From: Chitinophaga terrae (ex Kim and Jung 2007)
Lineage (GTDB): Bacteria > Bacteroidota > Bacteroidia > Chitinophagales > Chitinophagaceae
Length of the DNA: 64,000 nucleotides
Assembly (NCBI RefSeq): GCF_900107795.1
Contig: NZ_FNRL01000007.1
Location: forward strand, 62,001-126,000
Direction: 5' to 3'
The position numbers were made by a program, and so were the translations under genes. A model generated the notes under the pieces. That model saw only the letters and a program-made list of their open reading frames with translations. It had not been told where the DNA came from and made no database searches. Shown here one piece after another: positions 28,637-37,965 of the stretch; the first letter of the stretch is position 1; the number at the start of each line of letters is the position of its first letter.

Positions 28637-29184
28637 TAATTAATCCTTTCAAATAACCCCGGGTAGTCTTTTACAATATAAAATTCATCGTACGGTAGCC
28701 GGGCGCTGAAATCGTTATCTACATTTTCATATAAATATTCATGCTGGGCAAGCCTGGTGTACCGTTGCTGCACCCGTTGCAATTCGAATTCAGGGAGCTT
28801 GATGTACAGCATATCGAGCACTTTGCTTTCATGAGCGTTGAATTGCAATCGCCTCACCGGCAGCGTGTTGGTGAAGGGGGTTAAAGAAATATCTATATCC
28901 ATGCAGTTATCAAAGAGCGCAATGTGATTGTTGTCCTTATCGAACCAATGCCCTTCCAGGTCTGATGATAAATGCAGCTCCTTAGCCTGTACGCTTTCTT
29001 CTCTTATGTGAAACGCTGAAGTTCTCCAGTCTGAAGTCAGGTCAACTTTATACCTGATGCAGAAAGGCTGTTTCTCTTTTACGCCATTGATGCAACCAAC
29101 TGCCGCCATGCCCTGGCCGCTGTTGTACAGGCGGAAATACTCAATTGCAGGCCATTCAAGGGCTTGCCAGATTACCGGATTCAT
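28633..29184 (-). CDS. Putative glycolipid-binding family protein
   Basis: A 183-residue protein matching the putative glycolipid-binding family (PF06475-like): WQALEWPAIEYFRLYNSGQG, AVGCINGVKEKQPFCIRYKVDLTS (two linked stretches), GHWFDKDNNHIALFDNCMDI and a C-terminal YENVDNDFSARLPYDEFYIV. Functions of the family are not firmly known. It lies 4 bases after the molybdopterin oxidoreductase gene and is probably cotranscribed with it and fdhD. Confidence 0.85.
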   Translation of the reverse strand: MNPVIWQALEWPAIEYFRLYNSGQGMAAVGCINGVKEKQPFCIRYKVDLTSDWRTSAFHIREESVQAKELHLSSDLEGHWFDKDNNHIALFDNCMDIDISLTPFTNTLPVRRLQFNAHESKVLDMLYIKLPEFELQRVQQRYTRLAQHEYLYENVDNDFSARLPYDEFYIVKDYPGLFERINY

Positions 29185-29188
29185 AGAA

Positions 29189-31486
29189 TTATTGTTGTTT
29201 AACTGCAGATCGCCTGATCTGGATAATAACGGATTTGGATACAGGTGTGTTGCTTTGATCGGCTACGCTGTTTACCGGAACAAGTACATTGGTTTCGGGA
29301 AAGTAGGTAGCGGTGCAACCAACCGGGATATCATAAGGGATAACGATAAAGCCTTCTGCAACCCTGGTTACGCCATCCTGGAAGTTGAAAAGATCCACGA
29401 TTTCGCCTCCTTTAAAACCATTCGCTTTAACATCTTCCTTATTCATGAAAATTACCCGGCGTTCATTGTACACGCCCCGGTAGCGATCATTAAGCCCATA
29501 GATGGTTGTATTGAACTGGTCGTGGCTACGGATGGTCATCATGAGGTATTCATTTTCGCCGATCGCAGAATAGCTGACGCCTGCTATGTTGAAATTCGAT
29601 TTGCCGCTGTAGGTGTTGAACCTGCCTTCCCGGGCGCCGTTAGGCAAATAAAAACCTCCGGGCCGCCTTACTTTTTTATTGTAATCTTCGAACCCCGGGA
29701 TGACCTGGGCAATGGCTTCTCTTATATAATCATAATGCTGACGGTAACTGTTCCATGGAATTGGCGAATTGTTGCCGAACAGTGTCATGGCCAGCTCACA
29801 GATGATAACAGGTTCGCTTTTCAGATGGGAAGAAATAGGATGCAAATTGCCTTTGGAGGATTGTACAACGCCCATCGAGTTTTCGCAACTCACGAATTGT
29901 TCTTCTCCATTCACTATATCCCTGTCGCTGCGCCCAAGGCAAGGCAGGATCAAAGCGCTGCGGCCATGAACAAGATGACTCCTGTTCAGTTTAGTTGAAA
30001 CATGAACAGTAAGATCGCAATTCCGTAATGCCTGGGCGGTGTAGTTGGTATCAGGGGTGGCCGACAGGAAATTGCCTCCCATCGCCATAAATACTTTTGC
30101 TTTACCTTCATGCATGGCACGAATAGCCTCTACGGTATCATAGCCATGGCGGCGGGGCGACCTGATCTTAAAAACAGTATCCAGTTTATCCAGGAACACG
30201 GCGCTGGGCTTCTCGTAGATTCCCATGGTCCGGTCGCCCTGCACATTGCTATGCCCTCTGACGGGGCAAACGCCGGCCCCTTTAATGCCGATGCTGCCTT
30301 TAAGCAATAGGATATTGACCACTTCGCGAATGGTATCTACTGCGTTCTTATGTTGGGTTAGACCCATGGCCCAGCAGGTAATTATTTTCTTTTTACCCGC
30401 GAGCGTCCTGGCTGCTTCTTTAAGCTGGTGAAGAGGTACTCCGCAGATCTTTACCAGTTCATCCGGGTTTAATGATCTTAAGTGCTCAATATATTCTACA
30501 TATCCTTTGGTGTTGTTGCTGATAAAATCATGGTCGAACACCGTTCCCGGTTTCTTTGTTTCCTCTTCCAGTAACAGGATGGCCAGCGCTTTCAGCAAAG
30601 CCAGATCTCCATTGATCCTTACCTGTAAGAAGAGGTCTGTAAGGGGAGTAGGAATGTTCAATAAACCTTTTACGGTTTGTGGATTCAGAAAGCTGATCAG
30701 TCCTGTTTCTGGTAGAGGGTTGACGGAGATGATAAAGGCGCCGTTGTTTTTTGCTTTTTGAAGCGCGGTAAGCATACGGGGGTGATTGGTGCCGGGGTTT
30801 TGCCCCATGATCATAATCACCTCTGCTTCATGAACATCTTCCAGTGTAACGGAACCTTTGCCTATTCCTACAGCGGCCGAAAGTGCAACTCCGCTAGACT
30901 CATGGCACATATTGGAGCAGTCGGGAAGGTTATTGGTTCCGAACTCCCTGACCATCAGTTGGTACAGAAAGGCAGCTTCATTGCTTGTTCTGCCGGATGT
31001 ATAGAATATTGCTTCGTCGGGCGATCGCAGTCCTTTCAGCTGGCTGGCAATAAGCCGGTATGCTTCTTCCCAGCTGATGGGCGTATAATGAGTTGCACCC
31101 GGTGCGAGGTACACAGGTTCTGCTATTCTCCCTTTTTTACCTATTTCATAATCTGTAAGTTCACCGAGGTCTTTTACGCTGTTCTGTGCAAAGAAATCGC
31201 CTGTCAACCTTTTTGTGGTGGCTTCTTCAGCTATCGCTTTAGCGCCGTTCTCGCAGTATTCAGCGATGGGCGACCGCTCATCGTCCGGGTCGGGCCACGC
31301 ACAGCCGGGGCAGTCGAATCCCGATTTCTGGTTGAGTTTAAGCAATGCTTTCATTCCCCTGAAAACATTCATTTCTTCCAGGATATGCTGCATGCTCGAC
31401 ACGACGGCAGGCATACCTGCCGCCCTGGTTTTAGGCCTTGATATTTTTATGCCGGTGAATTTCACAGGATTTTCTGCTGCATCCAT
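29189..31486 (-). CDS. FdhF/YdeP-family molybdopterin oxidoreductase
   Basis: A 765-residue protein of the YdeP group of formate dehydrogenase-like enzymes. The N-terminus carries a CPGC motif (Cys59, Cys62). The molybdopterin domain begins with PISWEEAYRLIASQLKG. SNMCHESSG sits at the position that binds molybdenum in relatives. VIMIMGQNPGTNHPRML and GICPVRGHSNVQGDRTMG-type segments bind the cofactor. YdeP proteins are linked to acid or oxidative stress in enterobacteria; the substrate is unknown. The immediately upstream fdhD supplies the sulfurtransferase needed for cofactor sulfuration. Confidence 0.92.
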   Translation of the reverse strand: MDAAENPVKFTGIKISRPKTRAAGMPAVVSSMQHILEEMNVFRGMKALLKLNQKSGFDCPGCAWPDPDDERSPIAEYCENGAKAIAEEATTKRLTGDFFAQNSVKDLGELTDYEIGKKGRIAEPVYLAPGATHYTPISWEEAYRLIASQLKGLRSPDEAIFYTSGRTSNEAAFLYQLMVREFGTNNLPDCSNMCHESSGVALSAAVGIGKGSVTLEDVHEAEVIMIMGQNPGTNHPRMLTALQKAKNNGAFIISVNPLPETGLISFLNPQTVKGLLNIPTPLTDLFLQVRINGDLALLKALAILLLEEETKKPGTVFDHDFISNNTKGYVEYIEHLRSLNPDELVKICGVPLHQLKEAARTLAGKKKIITCWAMGLTQHKNAVDTIREVVNILLLKGSIGIKGAGVCPVRGHSNVQGDRTMGIYEKPSAVFLDKLDTVFKIRSPRRHGYDTVEAIRAMHEGKAKVFMAMGGNFLSATPDTNYTAQALRNCDLTVHVSTKLNRSHLVHGRSALILPCLGRSDRDIVNGEEQFVSCENSMGVVQSSKGNLHPISSHLKSEPVIICELAMTLFGNNSPIPWNSYRQHYDYIREAIAQVIPGFEDYNKKVRRPGGFYLPNGAREGRFNTYSGKSNFNIAGVSYSAIGENEYLMMTIRSHDQFNTTIYGLNDRYRGVYNERRVIFMNKEDVKANGFKGGEIVDLFNFQDGVTRVAEGFIVIPYDIPVGCTATYFPETNVLVPVNSVADQSNTPVSKSVIIQIRRSAVKQQ

Positions 31487-31502
31487 GATTGCACGATTTG
31501 AG

Positions 31503-32330
31503 TTACACGCGGATCCTTTCCGGCGCGCTATATATATTAAAACGCTGGGATTTTAAAAACCCTACCAGCGTAATATGCCATTTTTCCGCTACGGTCACTG
31601 CCAGGCTGGAAGGTGCGCCAATAGCTGCTACAACCGGGATGCCGGCCATTGCAGCTTTCTGGATCAGTTCAAAACCTGCGCGTCCGCTTAACAGCAGCAG
31701 TGAGCTGCCAAGGGCAACAGCGTTTTCTTCCAATGCCCTTCCTATTACCTTATCCACTGCATTATGCCTGCCTATATCTTCTTCCATCATCAACAATTCT
31801 CCCTGATCGTTAAACAATGCCGCCGCATGAATTCCGCCGGTTGTTTTAAACAGGTCTTGTTCCCGGTTCAGTATTTCCGGAAGATGAAATAAAACAGATG
31901 CAGGAAATTGAAAGGAAGAGGAGAGAGGCGTATTGATAACTGTATGAATATCGCCCATGGATGTTTTCCCGCAAACACCGCAGGCCGCGGTTGAAGAAAA
32001 GCTCCTGTCGATCCGCTTCAACTGGGGCTGAATGCCGGGATGCAGTTGAACGGTGGCGACGCTGCCTTCAGGAGTTTCGACAAGATCTACTGACTGGATT
32101 TCGGCCGGAGAGGAAATAATGCCTTCTGTGAACAGGAAGCCGCTGGCTAATACGGCATCTCTGCCGGGTGTGCGCATGGTAACAGCAATGTCCTGGGTCT
32201 GGCGGACGTTATTGCTGTAGTACGCCAGCCTGATCTGAAGCGGGGCTTCGGCTGCCAGCTGATCATCTGCCTCGAGGAAGCCAGTCTGATCAACCTTCTT
32301 AACGTGGGTGAATACTACCGCATTTGTCAT
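31503..32330 (-). CDS. fdhD: Formate dehydrogenase accessory sulfurtransferase FdhD
   Basis: A 275-residue protein that transfers sulfur from IscS to the molybdenum cofactor of formate dehydrogenase-type enzymes. The conserved CGVCGK motif (Cys117, Cys120) in FSSTAACGVCGK is the sulfur-carrying loop. Other family segments are ASGFLFTEGII, GGIHAAALFNDQGELLMMEEDIGRHNAVDK (in two pieces) and LLLSGRAGFELIQKAAMAGI. It is 16 bases upstream of the YdeP-type enzyme, its likely client. Confidence 0.96.
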   Translation of the reverse strand: MTNAVVFTHVKKVDQTGFLEADDQLAAEAPLQIRLAYYSNNVRQTQDIAVTMRTPGRDAVLASGFLFTEGIISSPAEIQSVDLVETPEGSVATVQLHPGIQPQLKRIDRSFSSTAACGVCGKTSMGDIHTVINTPLSSSFQFPASVLFHLPEILNREQDLFKTTGGIHAAALFNDQGELLMMEEDIGRHNAVDKVIGRALEENAVALGSSLLLLSGRAGFELIQKAAMAGIPVVAAIGAPSSLAVTVAEKWHITLVGFLKSQRFNIYSAPERIRV

Positions 32331-32338
32331 ATGTAAAG

Positions 32339-32660
32339 TTATGCTTTCACGATCATCTTACCGCTGTTCCTGCCTGAAAATAATCCCAGGAATGCTTCGG
32401 GTAATTTATCAAAGCCTTCTTCAATCGTTTCTGTGTATTTAAGTTGCCCGTCTTTCACCCAGCCGGCCAGTTGTTCAATCGCTTCGGGGAAATCCTTCGC
32501 ATAATTGGTGCAAATGAACCATATGCGGCTGAACACGCGGGCCTACAGGCGTTTCTCTTGAGTTATACAATGCAATCTGGCCGCATAATGTTCTTGCCTG
32601 GGCGTCAAGTGATTTTAAGGTTGCCGGGTCCGAACCTGGTTTAAAGTTATCGAATTTGAT
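32339..32660 (-). pseudogene. Remnant of an NADP-dependent (quinone/enal reductase-like) oxidoreductase
   Basis: Read on the minus strand, one frame from about 32660 encodes an internal part of a YncB/PTGR-type medium-chain reductase (DAQARTLCGQIALYNSRETP). A different frame from about 32536 encodes the C-terminus (NYAKDFPEAIEQLAGWVKDG, EGFDKLPEAFLGLFSG, GKMIVKA). The two overlap at about 32515-32540, where the sequence has lost roughly 10-20 residues and shifted frame. The N-terminal two thirds are missing, so this is not a working gene. It lies directly upstream of fdhD. Confidence 0.85.
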
Positions 32661-32782
32661 TTAAAATAATTGAGGATAAAAGAAGAGCGATTCCCTCTAA
32701 AAATCTTGGCGCCTTTGAGAGAAACAACGTACATTAGGGTTATTAATTCACCCCTTTTATTTAAATTAAAGCAACTTATTTT

Positions 32783-33637
32783 ATGCGTCTGGATGATGAA
32801 GAAATGAGTCAGAACGTCGAGAAGCGAAGTGGCGGCGGTATGCGTACCGTTGGCATTGGCGGCGGTATCGGAGGTATTATTATCCTGGTATTGGCGTTGC
32901 TCTTCAAACAAGACCCGCAACAGGTAATGCAGGCCGTACAACAGGCCCAGGGACCTCAGTCGGGCGGCGAGACCTCAGAAAAACTTACTTCTGCAAACGC
33001 TTCTCCCTTTGAGGTAATGTCTTCTAAAGTATTAAGAAGTACTGAAAAGGTATGGACAGCCACTTTCCAGGAAAACAACAAAACCTATGAAGCACCTGGA
33101 ATGGTTTTATTTGAAAAAGGAACCACTTCCGGATGCGGGTTCGCTGAATCGGCTATGGGACCATTTTACTGCCCGGCCGACCAGAAAGTGTACCTGGATG
33201 TTTCCTTCTTTACGGAGCTGGAACAACAGTTCGGGGTAAAAGGAGATTTCGCGAAAGCCTATGTGATCGCCCACGAAGTGGGGCATCATGTACAGAACCT
33301 GTTGGGCATCAGCCGCAAGGTACAGGCTATGCGAAGCAGGTTAAGTGAAAAAGAATATAATAAACTGTCGGTAATGCTGGAATTGCAGGCCGATTTCCTG
33401 GCGGGAGTATGGGCTAATAAGGCCAATCGCATACTCGAACCGGGAGATATAGAATCGGGTTTAAATGCAGCCAGCGCCGTCGGCGACGACAGGCTGCAAC
33501 AAGCCAGCACAGGCCAGGTTGTGCCGGATGCCTTCACGCATGGCACTTCCGCCCAGCGCATGTCATGGTTCAAGAAAGGCTTCGAGACCGGCGACGTCTC
33601 CCAGGGCGATACGGGTATCGGCCTCGGCACGTGGTAG
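32783..33637 (+). CDS. Neutral zinc metallopeptidase (YpfJ family)
   Basis: A 284-residue protein. A basic/Gly-rich N-terminus precedes one transmembrane helix (about 27-42, GIGGIIILVLALLF). The peptidase domain follows, with the zinc site HEVGHH (164-169), an upstream CGFAESAMGPFYCPADQKVY and a downstream LELQADFLAGVWAN carrying the third ligand region. Family members are putative membrane-tethered proteases without well-known substrates. Its stop codon lies next to palindromic repeat copy 2. Confidence 0.93.
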   Translation: MRLDDEEMSQNVEKRSGGGMRTVGIGGGIGGIIILVLALLFKQDPQQVMQAVQQAQGPQSGGETSEKLTSANASPFEVMSSKVLRSTEKVWTATFQENNKTYEAPGMVLFEKGTTSGCGFAESAMGPFYCPADQKVYLDVSFFTELEQQFGVKGDFAKAYVIAHEVGHHVQNLLGISRKVQAMRSRLSEKEYNKLSVMLELQADFLAGVWANKANRILEPGDIESGLNAASAVGDDRLQQASTGQVVPDAFTHGTSAQRMSWFKKGFETGDVSQGDTGIGLGTW

Positions 33638-33640
33638 GGG

Positions 33641-33844
33641 GTCACGCAGAGCTTTTCTCGCAAAGAGGCAAAAGGAGCAAAGAGCGCAAAGAAATATTGA
33701 TTGTAGCGGATATTAGAGAAGCAAAGGATCAAAGATTGTGTTTTATAACTAATCTTTGATCCTTTGCTTCTTCTTTTCCCTTAAAAAATTTCTTTGCGCT
33801 CTTTGCTCCTTTTGCCTCTTTGCGAGAAAAGCTCTGCGTGAAAA
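33641..33844. repeat. Long palindromic intergenic repeat, copy 2
   Basis: It fills the gap between two convergent genes. Outer arms of ~53 bases are fully complementary (containing CACGCAGAGCTTTTCTCGCA and GGCAAAAGGAGCAAAGAGCG). A 20-bp perfect inner stem (GAAGCAAAGGATCAAAGATT) has a 13-base apex containing TTTTATAAC. The middle part of the two arms does not pair. The right end abuts the pncB stop codon. Confidence 0.9.
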
Positions 33845-35014
33845 TTAAACGATGTCGAGCATCTCCCGGGCAAGGGTGATCATTTTGGGGTCGCCCGTGT
33901 ATTTGCCGCTGGTGTCTGAGAGTTTGACGACTTCCGTCCAGCGGGGCGCATTTTCGGGGAGCGCTTCATACATTTTAATAACGATGTTCATAGCGGGCTG
34001 CCCTACGTCGTTCGTGAAGTCAGTTCCGATGCCGAACGACATGCCTATCCTCCCTTTGCAATGCTCTGCTATATGCGCCACTTTTTCGTAGTCCAGGCCA
34101 TCAGAGAAGATGATGGTTTTGCTCAGAGGATCGATTCCCATTTTCTTGTAATGGGTGATGGTCTTTTCTGCAAAGATGATGGGATCGCCGCTGTCGTGCC
34201 GTACGCCGTCAAACAATTTGGCGAACTTCTTATCGAATTGTTCGAAAAATACGGTGCTGGTGTAGGTGTCGGATAACGCAATACCCAGGTCGCCCCGGTA
34301 GATCTGCACCCAGTTTTCAAGGCCCAGCATATTAGCCATTTTGAAACCGTATTTGGCGGCATGGAACATGAACCACTCGTGGGCATGAGTACCTACAGGC
34401 TTAACGCCGTTCTGCATAGACAGGTAAATATTGCTGCTCCCGATAAAGGAACCGGTGCCATATTGTTTGAGGGTTTGAACAACCAGGCGATGAACATCCA
34501 ATGAGTAACGCCGTCTTGTTCCGAATTCGGCTACAGTAACTCCCAGCTCTTTATACTTTTCTATTTTCTCGCGGGTGATCCGGATAACCTCTTCATCGCC
34601 CACCCGCTGTTCGCCTGTTAGCCGGTAGTACAATTCGCAGATCAGCGACATTAAAGGAACTTCCCAGAGGATGGTCCTGTACCAGTAGCCGCTGGTCAGT
34701 ACTTCCACGTCGTTGCCATGTTGCGAGATATATACTTCAGACGGGTCGTACCTATAACCCTGGAGAAAGTCCAGGTAAGTAGGATCCAGGTAAGGGCAGG
34801 TGATGGCCAGGTATTCTTTTTCTTCGGCTGTCAATTGTAAATGCCTCATATCGTTCACCGCTGCTTTCAGCGCTTCAGCAAAGCCGGGAGGGAAGGCATG
34901 CTTCCCGCGGTTAATGAAGGTATACCTTGCACGGGCCTTCGGAAACAGCTTGATGACAGCATGCTGCATGGTGAACTTGTAAAAATCGTTGTCTAAGATA
35001 CTGGTAAGGATCAT
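33845..35014 (-). CDS. pncB: Nicotinate phosphoribosyltransferase
   Basis: A 389-residue enzyme that makes nicotinate mononucleotide from nicotinate and PRPP with ATP, for NAD salvage. The family N-terminus is ILDNDFYKFTMQHAVIKLFP. Other core motifs are YWYRTILWEVPLMSLI, EFGTRRRYSLDVHRLVV (substrate-binding Arg cluster), GTHAHEWFMFHAAKYG (phospho-His region) and FDGVRHDSGDPIIFAEK. The length is normal. No other NAD synthesis gene is nearby. Confidence 0.96.
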   Translation of the reverse strand: MILTSILDNDFYKFTMQHAVIKLFPKARARYTFINRGKHAFPPGFAEALKAAVNDMRHLQLTAEEKEYLAITCPYLDPTYLDFLQGYRYDPSEVYISQHGNDVEVLTSGYWYRTILWEVPLMSLICELYYRLTGEQRVGDEEVIRITREKIEKYKELGVTVAEFGTRRRYSLDVHRLVVQTLKQYGTGSFIGSSNIYLSMQNGVKPVGTHAHEWFMFHAAKYGFKMANMLGLENWVQIYRGDLGIALSDTYTSTVFFEQFDKKFAKLFDGVRHDSGDPIIFAEKTITHYKKMGIDPLSKTIIFSDGLDYEKVAHIAEHCKGRIGMSFGIGTDFTNDVGQPAMNIVIKMYEALPENAPRWTEVVKLSDTSGKYTGDPKMITLAREMLDIV

Positions 35015-35367
35015 ACAAAAAATTTATAGTTTGGCGCCACAAGTGTTTACCGTATTCGGCATCCGGATCATGCCCAATGCGATCAGTTTAAGCCCCCTGA
35101 AGATAAGCATCAGTCTTAATCATCAGCAAAAAATATCTATTGCCATGGATAGCCTCTACATGAAAGACAATATGCATAGCAGGCCAACCACCCCTAAAAA
35201 CTGAATATATGCGTCCCGGGTTGGTGGCCGGAGACAGTCTATTGGTTGTGTTGTAGCCATTGTGTTAAGTTATGTTTTTAAAACAAACCTGGGATTAGTT
35301 ATGTTTACCGGAAGTTGATTGAAAGATCAATGCCGCTTTTGAATTAGCATAATATTTTAACCAATCT
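35015..35367. other. Divergent intergenic region pncB / marR
   Basis: A 353-base stretch without a supported gene. Short open frames on both strands lack family features or credible starts. It probably carries the promoters of both flanking genes, but no exact TAnnTTTG element could be assigned. Confidence 0.4.
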
Positions 35368-35820
35368 ATGAAAAATTCCGACATCAGCGAACGACTGAGA
35401 ATTAACATTGCCAGCACGGTTATACGAATCCATACAGCCTACAGGTTAAGGTTATTACAGGTATTTATGCAGGCAGGTATTGATATCACTCCTGACATGT
35501 ATTTTGTTTTAAAGCATTTATGGGCAAAAGATAACGGGAGCAGGCAGCAGAACCTGGCCGATAAAACGGGTAAAGATAAAGCCAGCCTTACAAAATTGCT
35601 TGAAAACTTAGAGAAAAGAGGATTGGTGAACAGGAAAACAGATGAAAGGGATAAACGGAGCAAAAGGGTATGGCTGACAACTACAGGGCGCAAGCTGAAA
35701 GAAAAAGTTTACCCGTTGGCGTTATCGGTGGTAGAGCTGACGGAACAGGGAGTTGGGCATGCTGACCTGCAACAGGCGCAATCAATCCTGGAAACAGTTT
35801 ACAATAATATCAAACGTTGA
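35368..35820 (+). CDS. MarR-family transcriptional regulator
   Basis: A 150-residue winged-helix regulator. The recognition region includes GSRQQNLADKTGKDKASLTKLLENL followed by the wing ERRGLVNRKTDERDKRSKRVWLTT-type sequence with the conserved DxRxxR pattern (written as short stretches LEKRGLVNRKTDERDKRSKR). N- and C-terminal helices form the usual dimer. Regulated target unknown; the following DinB and PAP2 genes are on the same strand and may be in its unit. Confidence 0.92.
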   Translation: MKNSDISERLRINIASTVIRIHTAYRLRLLQVFMQAGIDITPDMYFVLKHLWAKDNGSRQQNLADKTGKDKASLTKLLENLEKRGLVNRKTDERDKRSKRVWLTTTGRKLKEKVYPLALSVVELTEQGVGHADLQQAQSILETVYNNIKR

Positions 35821-35847
35821 CAGCCGCTTTTTCATTAACTTTAGCCT

Positions 35848-36291
35848 ATGCTAACAGGAACATTTATCAGTTTATATGAGCGGGATCTCAGTAAGCTGGA
35901 GGAAGAAATTACGGCGTATGAAAATGCCGGAGATATCTGGAAAGTAGTGCCGGGGATCAATAACAGCGCAGGCAACCTCGTTTTGCATTGTTGCGGTAAC
36001 CTGCAGCATTTTATCGGCGCGGTACTTGGGAATTCAGGTTATGTAAGGAACCGCGACCTTGAGTTCAGCAACAAGGATGTACCGGTTGAGGAGCTGCTAC
36101 AGCTTATTGGCAATACCAGGAGAGTGGTATTAACTACTATTGCGGCATTAACACAGGAGGACCTGGAAAAGGAATTCCCGCTGGTTATGTTTAACACCAG
36201 GATGCCAACCGGCGAGGTGCTTATTTACCTCATCAGCCATTTGAATTATCACCTCGGGCAGGTGAATTATCACCGTCGTATTTTAGGCTGA
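35848..36291 (+). CDS. DinB-like (DUF1572) four-helix protein
   Basis: A 147-residue all-helical protein of the DinB/DUF1572 type. The His residues HCCGNLQHFIGAVLG (metal site) and SHLNYHLGQVNYHRRIL (third metal ligand pair) form the likely metal-binding triad. DinB-superfamily members include thiol-dependent transferases; no specific reaction can be given. It starts 27 bases after the MarR stop. Confidence 0.85.
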   Translation: MLTGTFISLYERDLSKLEEEITAYENAGDIWKVVPGINNSAGNLVLHCCGNLQHFIGAVLGNSGYVRNRDLEFSNKDVPVEELLQLIGNTRRVVLTTIAALTQEDLEKEFPLVMFNTRMPTGEVLIYLISHLNYHLGQVNYHRRILG

Positions 36292-36298
36292 TCGTGGT

Positions 36299-36943
36299 AT
36301 GAAGAAATTCGTTAACAGTTTTCTGCGTGTATACAAGGAAGTGAAGGTCTTGTTATGGCCATTATTGGGCATACTGGCGGCGCTTTTATACTGGCGGTTG
36401 ATGGTAGACAGGCCTACCGTTTACCTGCAGATCAACAGGCTTCATACAGCATGGGGCGACAGGTTTTTCCCGCTGGCAACTCACCTGGGAAGCGTTTCCG
36501 CCGCCGTGCTGATATCCTTGCTGCTGGTATTGATAAGACGACAGATGGGGTTTGTGATGGCCACGGCCTATATGTTCACAGCAGTAATAAGCTTTACACT
36601 TAAATTCCTGGTTGGTTATCCGCGTCCTTACAGGTATTTCTTTGACCGGCTGCACGACCTGTACCTGGTGCCGGGAGTGGAAGTATTGGACAACCTCAGG
36701 AGCTTCCCATCGGGGCATAGCATCTGTGCTTTTACAGCGGCAACTGTGCTTTCGTACTATGCCCGGAATAAGAAGTTTGCTTTGCTTTACCTGTTTTTAG
36801 CTTTGCTGGTGGCTTATTCCAGGATGTATTTAAACCAGCATTTCCTGGAAGATGTATCAGCAGGAGCGGTTGTTGGTGTTTTCTTTACCATGGTTTGGCT
36901 GAGTTTTTTCGGAGAAGAAAAAAAGACGCCCCGTCTAGGATAA
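36299..36943 (+). CDS. PAP2-family membrane phosphatase
   Basis: A 214-residue integral membrane protein with the three phosphatidic-acid-phosphatase motifs: KFLVGYPRPYR (K-x6-RP), SFPSGHSICAF (PSGH with the catalytic His) and SRMYLNQHFLEDV (SR-x5-H-x3-D with the nucleophilic His). It probably dephosphorylates a lipid phosphate or polyprenyl pyrophosphate at the periplasmic side. It is 7 bases from the DinB gene and probably cotranscribed. Confidence 0.93.
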   Translation: MKKFVNSFLRVYKEVKVLLWPLLGILAALLYWRLMVDRPTVYLQINRLHTAWGDRFFPLATHLGSVSAAVLISLLLVLIRRQMGFVMATAYMFTAVISFTLKFLVGYPRPYRYFFDRLHDLYLVPGVEVLDNLRSFPSGHSICAFTAATVLSYYARNKKFALLYLFLALLVAYSRMYLNQHFLEDVSAGAVVGVFFTMVWLSFFGEEKKTPRLG

Positions 36944-37449
36944 CAGATCATTTTTCTCTTCCATTTCTTTGATCAGCGCCGACTGGTGCTGATGTTGCAG
37001 GAGTGAACCGGGTGGGGGAGCCTGTTCATTTTTTTGTGGTTTTACATACCAGTCGGGTATCGGAACATATCTTGCCCACAGTATTTCATAGCCGATGTAG
37101 ATCTGGTATTTACCATCTTTTACATGATCGGAATGCCCTAATCTTCTTTCTTCGCCAGGGGCAAGGTTTTCCAGCAACCTGGCCTGGCGGGTAGTGCCCA
37201 TGTTGGTAGTGATGATCTGGTTCACAGCTACTGTTACGAACCGGTTTGGAGACAGGTTCTTTACGCTACGCAGGTATCTGGCTGCACTGAAAGCGCTGTT
37301 GATACGCCTACAATTCTGACTGCTTTTATCGCGTCTTCGCCGGGAACAGGCCTGTGTTTTTTCTCTTTGAACAGGTAGCCCTGGTTTCGTATAGTCCTGA
37401 AGTATAGGTACCACAGCATGAAGAATAAATACCGGTACAAGCATTTCAA
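36935..37449 (-). pseudogene. Conserved-looking protein disrupted by a frameshift
   Basis: Two overlapping minus-strand frames look like halves of one protein of ~170 residues. The first (from 37449) begins KCLYRYLFFMLWYLYFRTIR with one membrane helix and continues KEKKHRPVPGEDAIKAVRIV, then ends at a stop at 37261. The second carries on as SAARYLRSVKNLSPNRFVTV, MGTTRQARLLENLAPGEERR and KYQIYIGYEILWARYVPIP. The switch lies at about 37290-37305 and needs one extra base. No slippery heptamer is visible. The start is unclear (TTG 37449). No family recognised. It could be a pseudogene or a sequencing error. Confidence 0.65.
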
Positions 37450-37965
37450 ATGGTTTTATAAGAGAGGGATGGAATGAAACATGAAGTCTTACGGTTTTGA
37501 AGGATATCTTTATAGTGGGCTAATTACTTCTTTAGTGTCATTTTGATAATACTAATCTAACGTGTTCCAGGCAGAGGATTGTAAATCGCATGTTAAATAG
37601 ACTGATGTTAAAATAACCCCTAAAATGCGTTTACGGGATAAAGTCAATAATTTTTTCCCACATTAACAAATAGATCACAAATTTTTCCAGCAGAATCCTG
37701 CAACTTTGCTTCATCGATCGAGCAAGGTGTTTGTAGCCAAAGTCAGCTTTAGAGGTTAACCCCCAAATACTTAAATATTGATAATTTTTCTTGTTTTATA
37801 ATGTGGAATGGCTATTTACACCTGGTGTATATAGGATGTTCTGACGTTAAGTTATCAAGCAATAAGTTGATAATTTGTAGGGGTAAAGGGATGGCGCCAG
37901 GTGCCAGACCTGTTGCATACTGTTATACTATAAATGCATGGAAGTCCTGTTGCCGGGTAAGCGAT
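37450..37965. other. 516-base intergenic region
   Basis: AT-rich, between two minus-strand genes. A 62-codon plus-strand frame at 37801 has no family features and is not called. The only clear structure is the hairpin at 37946-37984 that overlaps the PAP2 stop codon. Confidence 0.4.

Noticed and set aside
29057-29998. 313-codon plus-strand frame
   Set aside because: Antisense to the glycolipid-binding-like and YdeP-type genes, without recognisable features.
33565-33759. Small plus-strand frames running into palindrome copy 2
   Set aside because: They are shadows of the metallopeptidase gene continuing into repeat sequence.
34989-35204. 71-codon plus-strand frame near the pncB start
   Set aside because: Overlaps the pncB start antisense and has no protein-like pattern.
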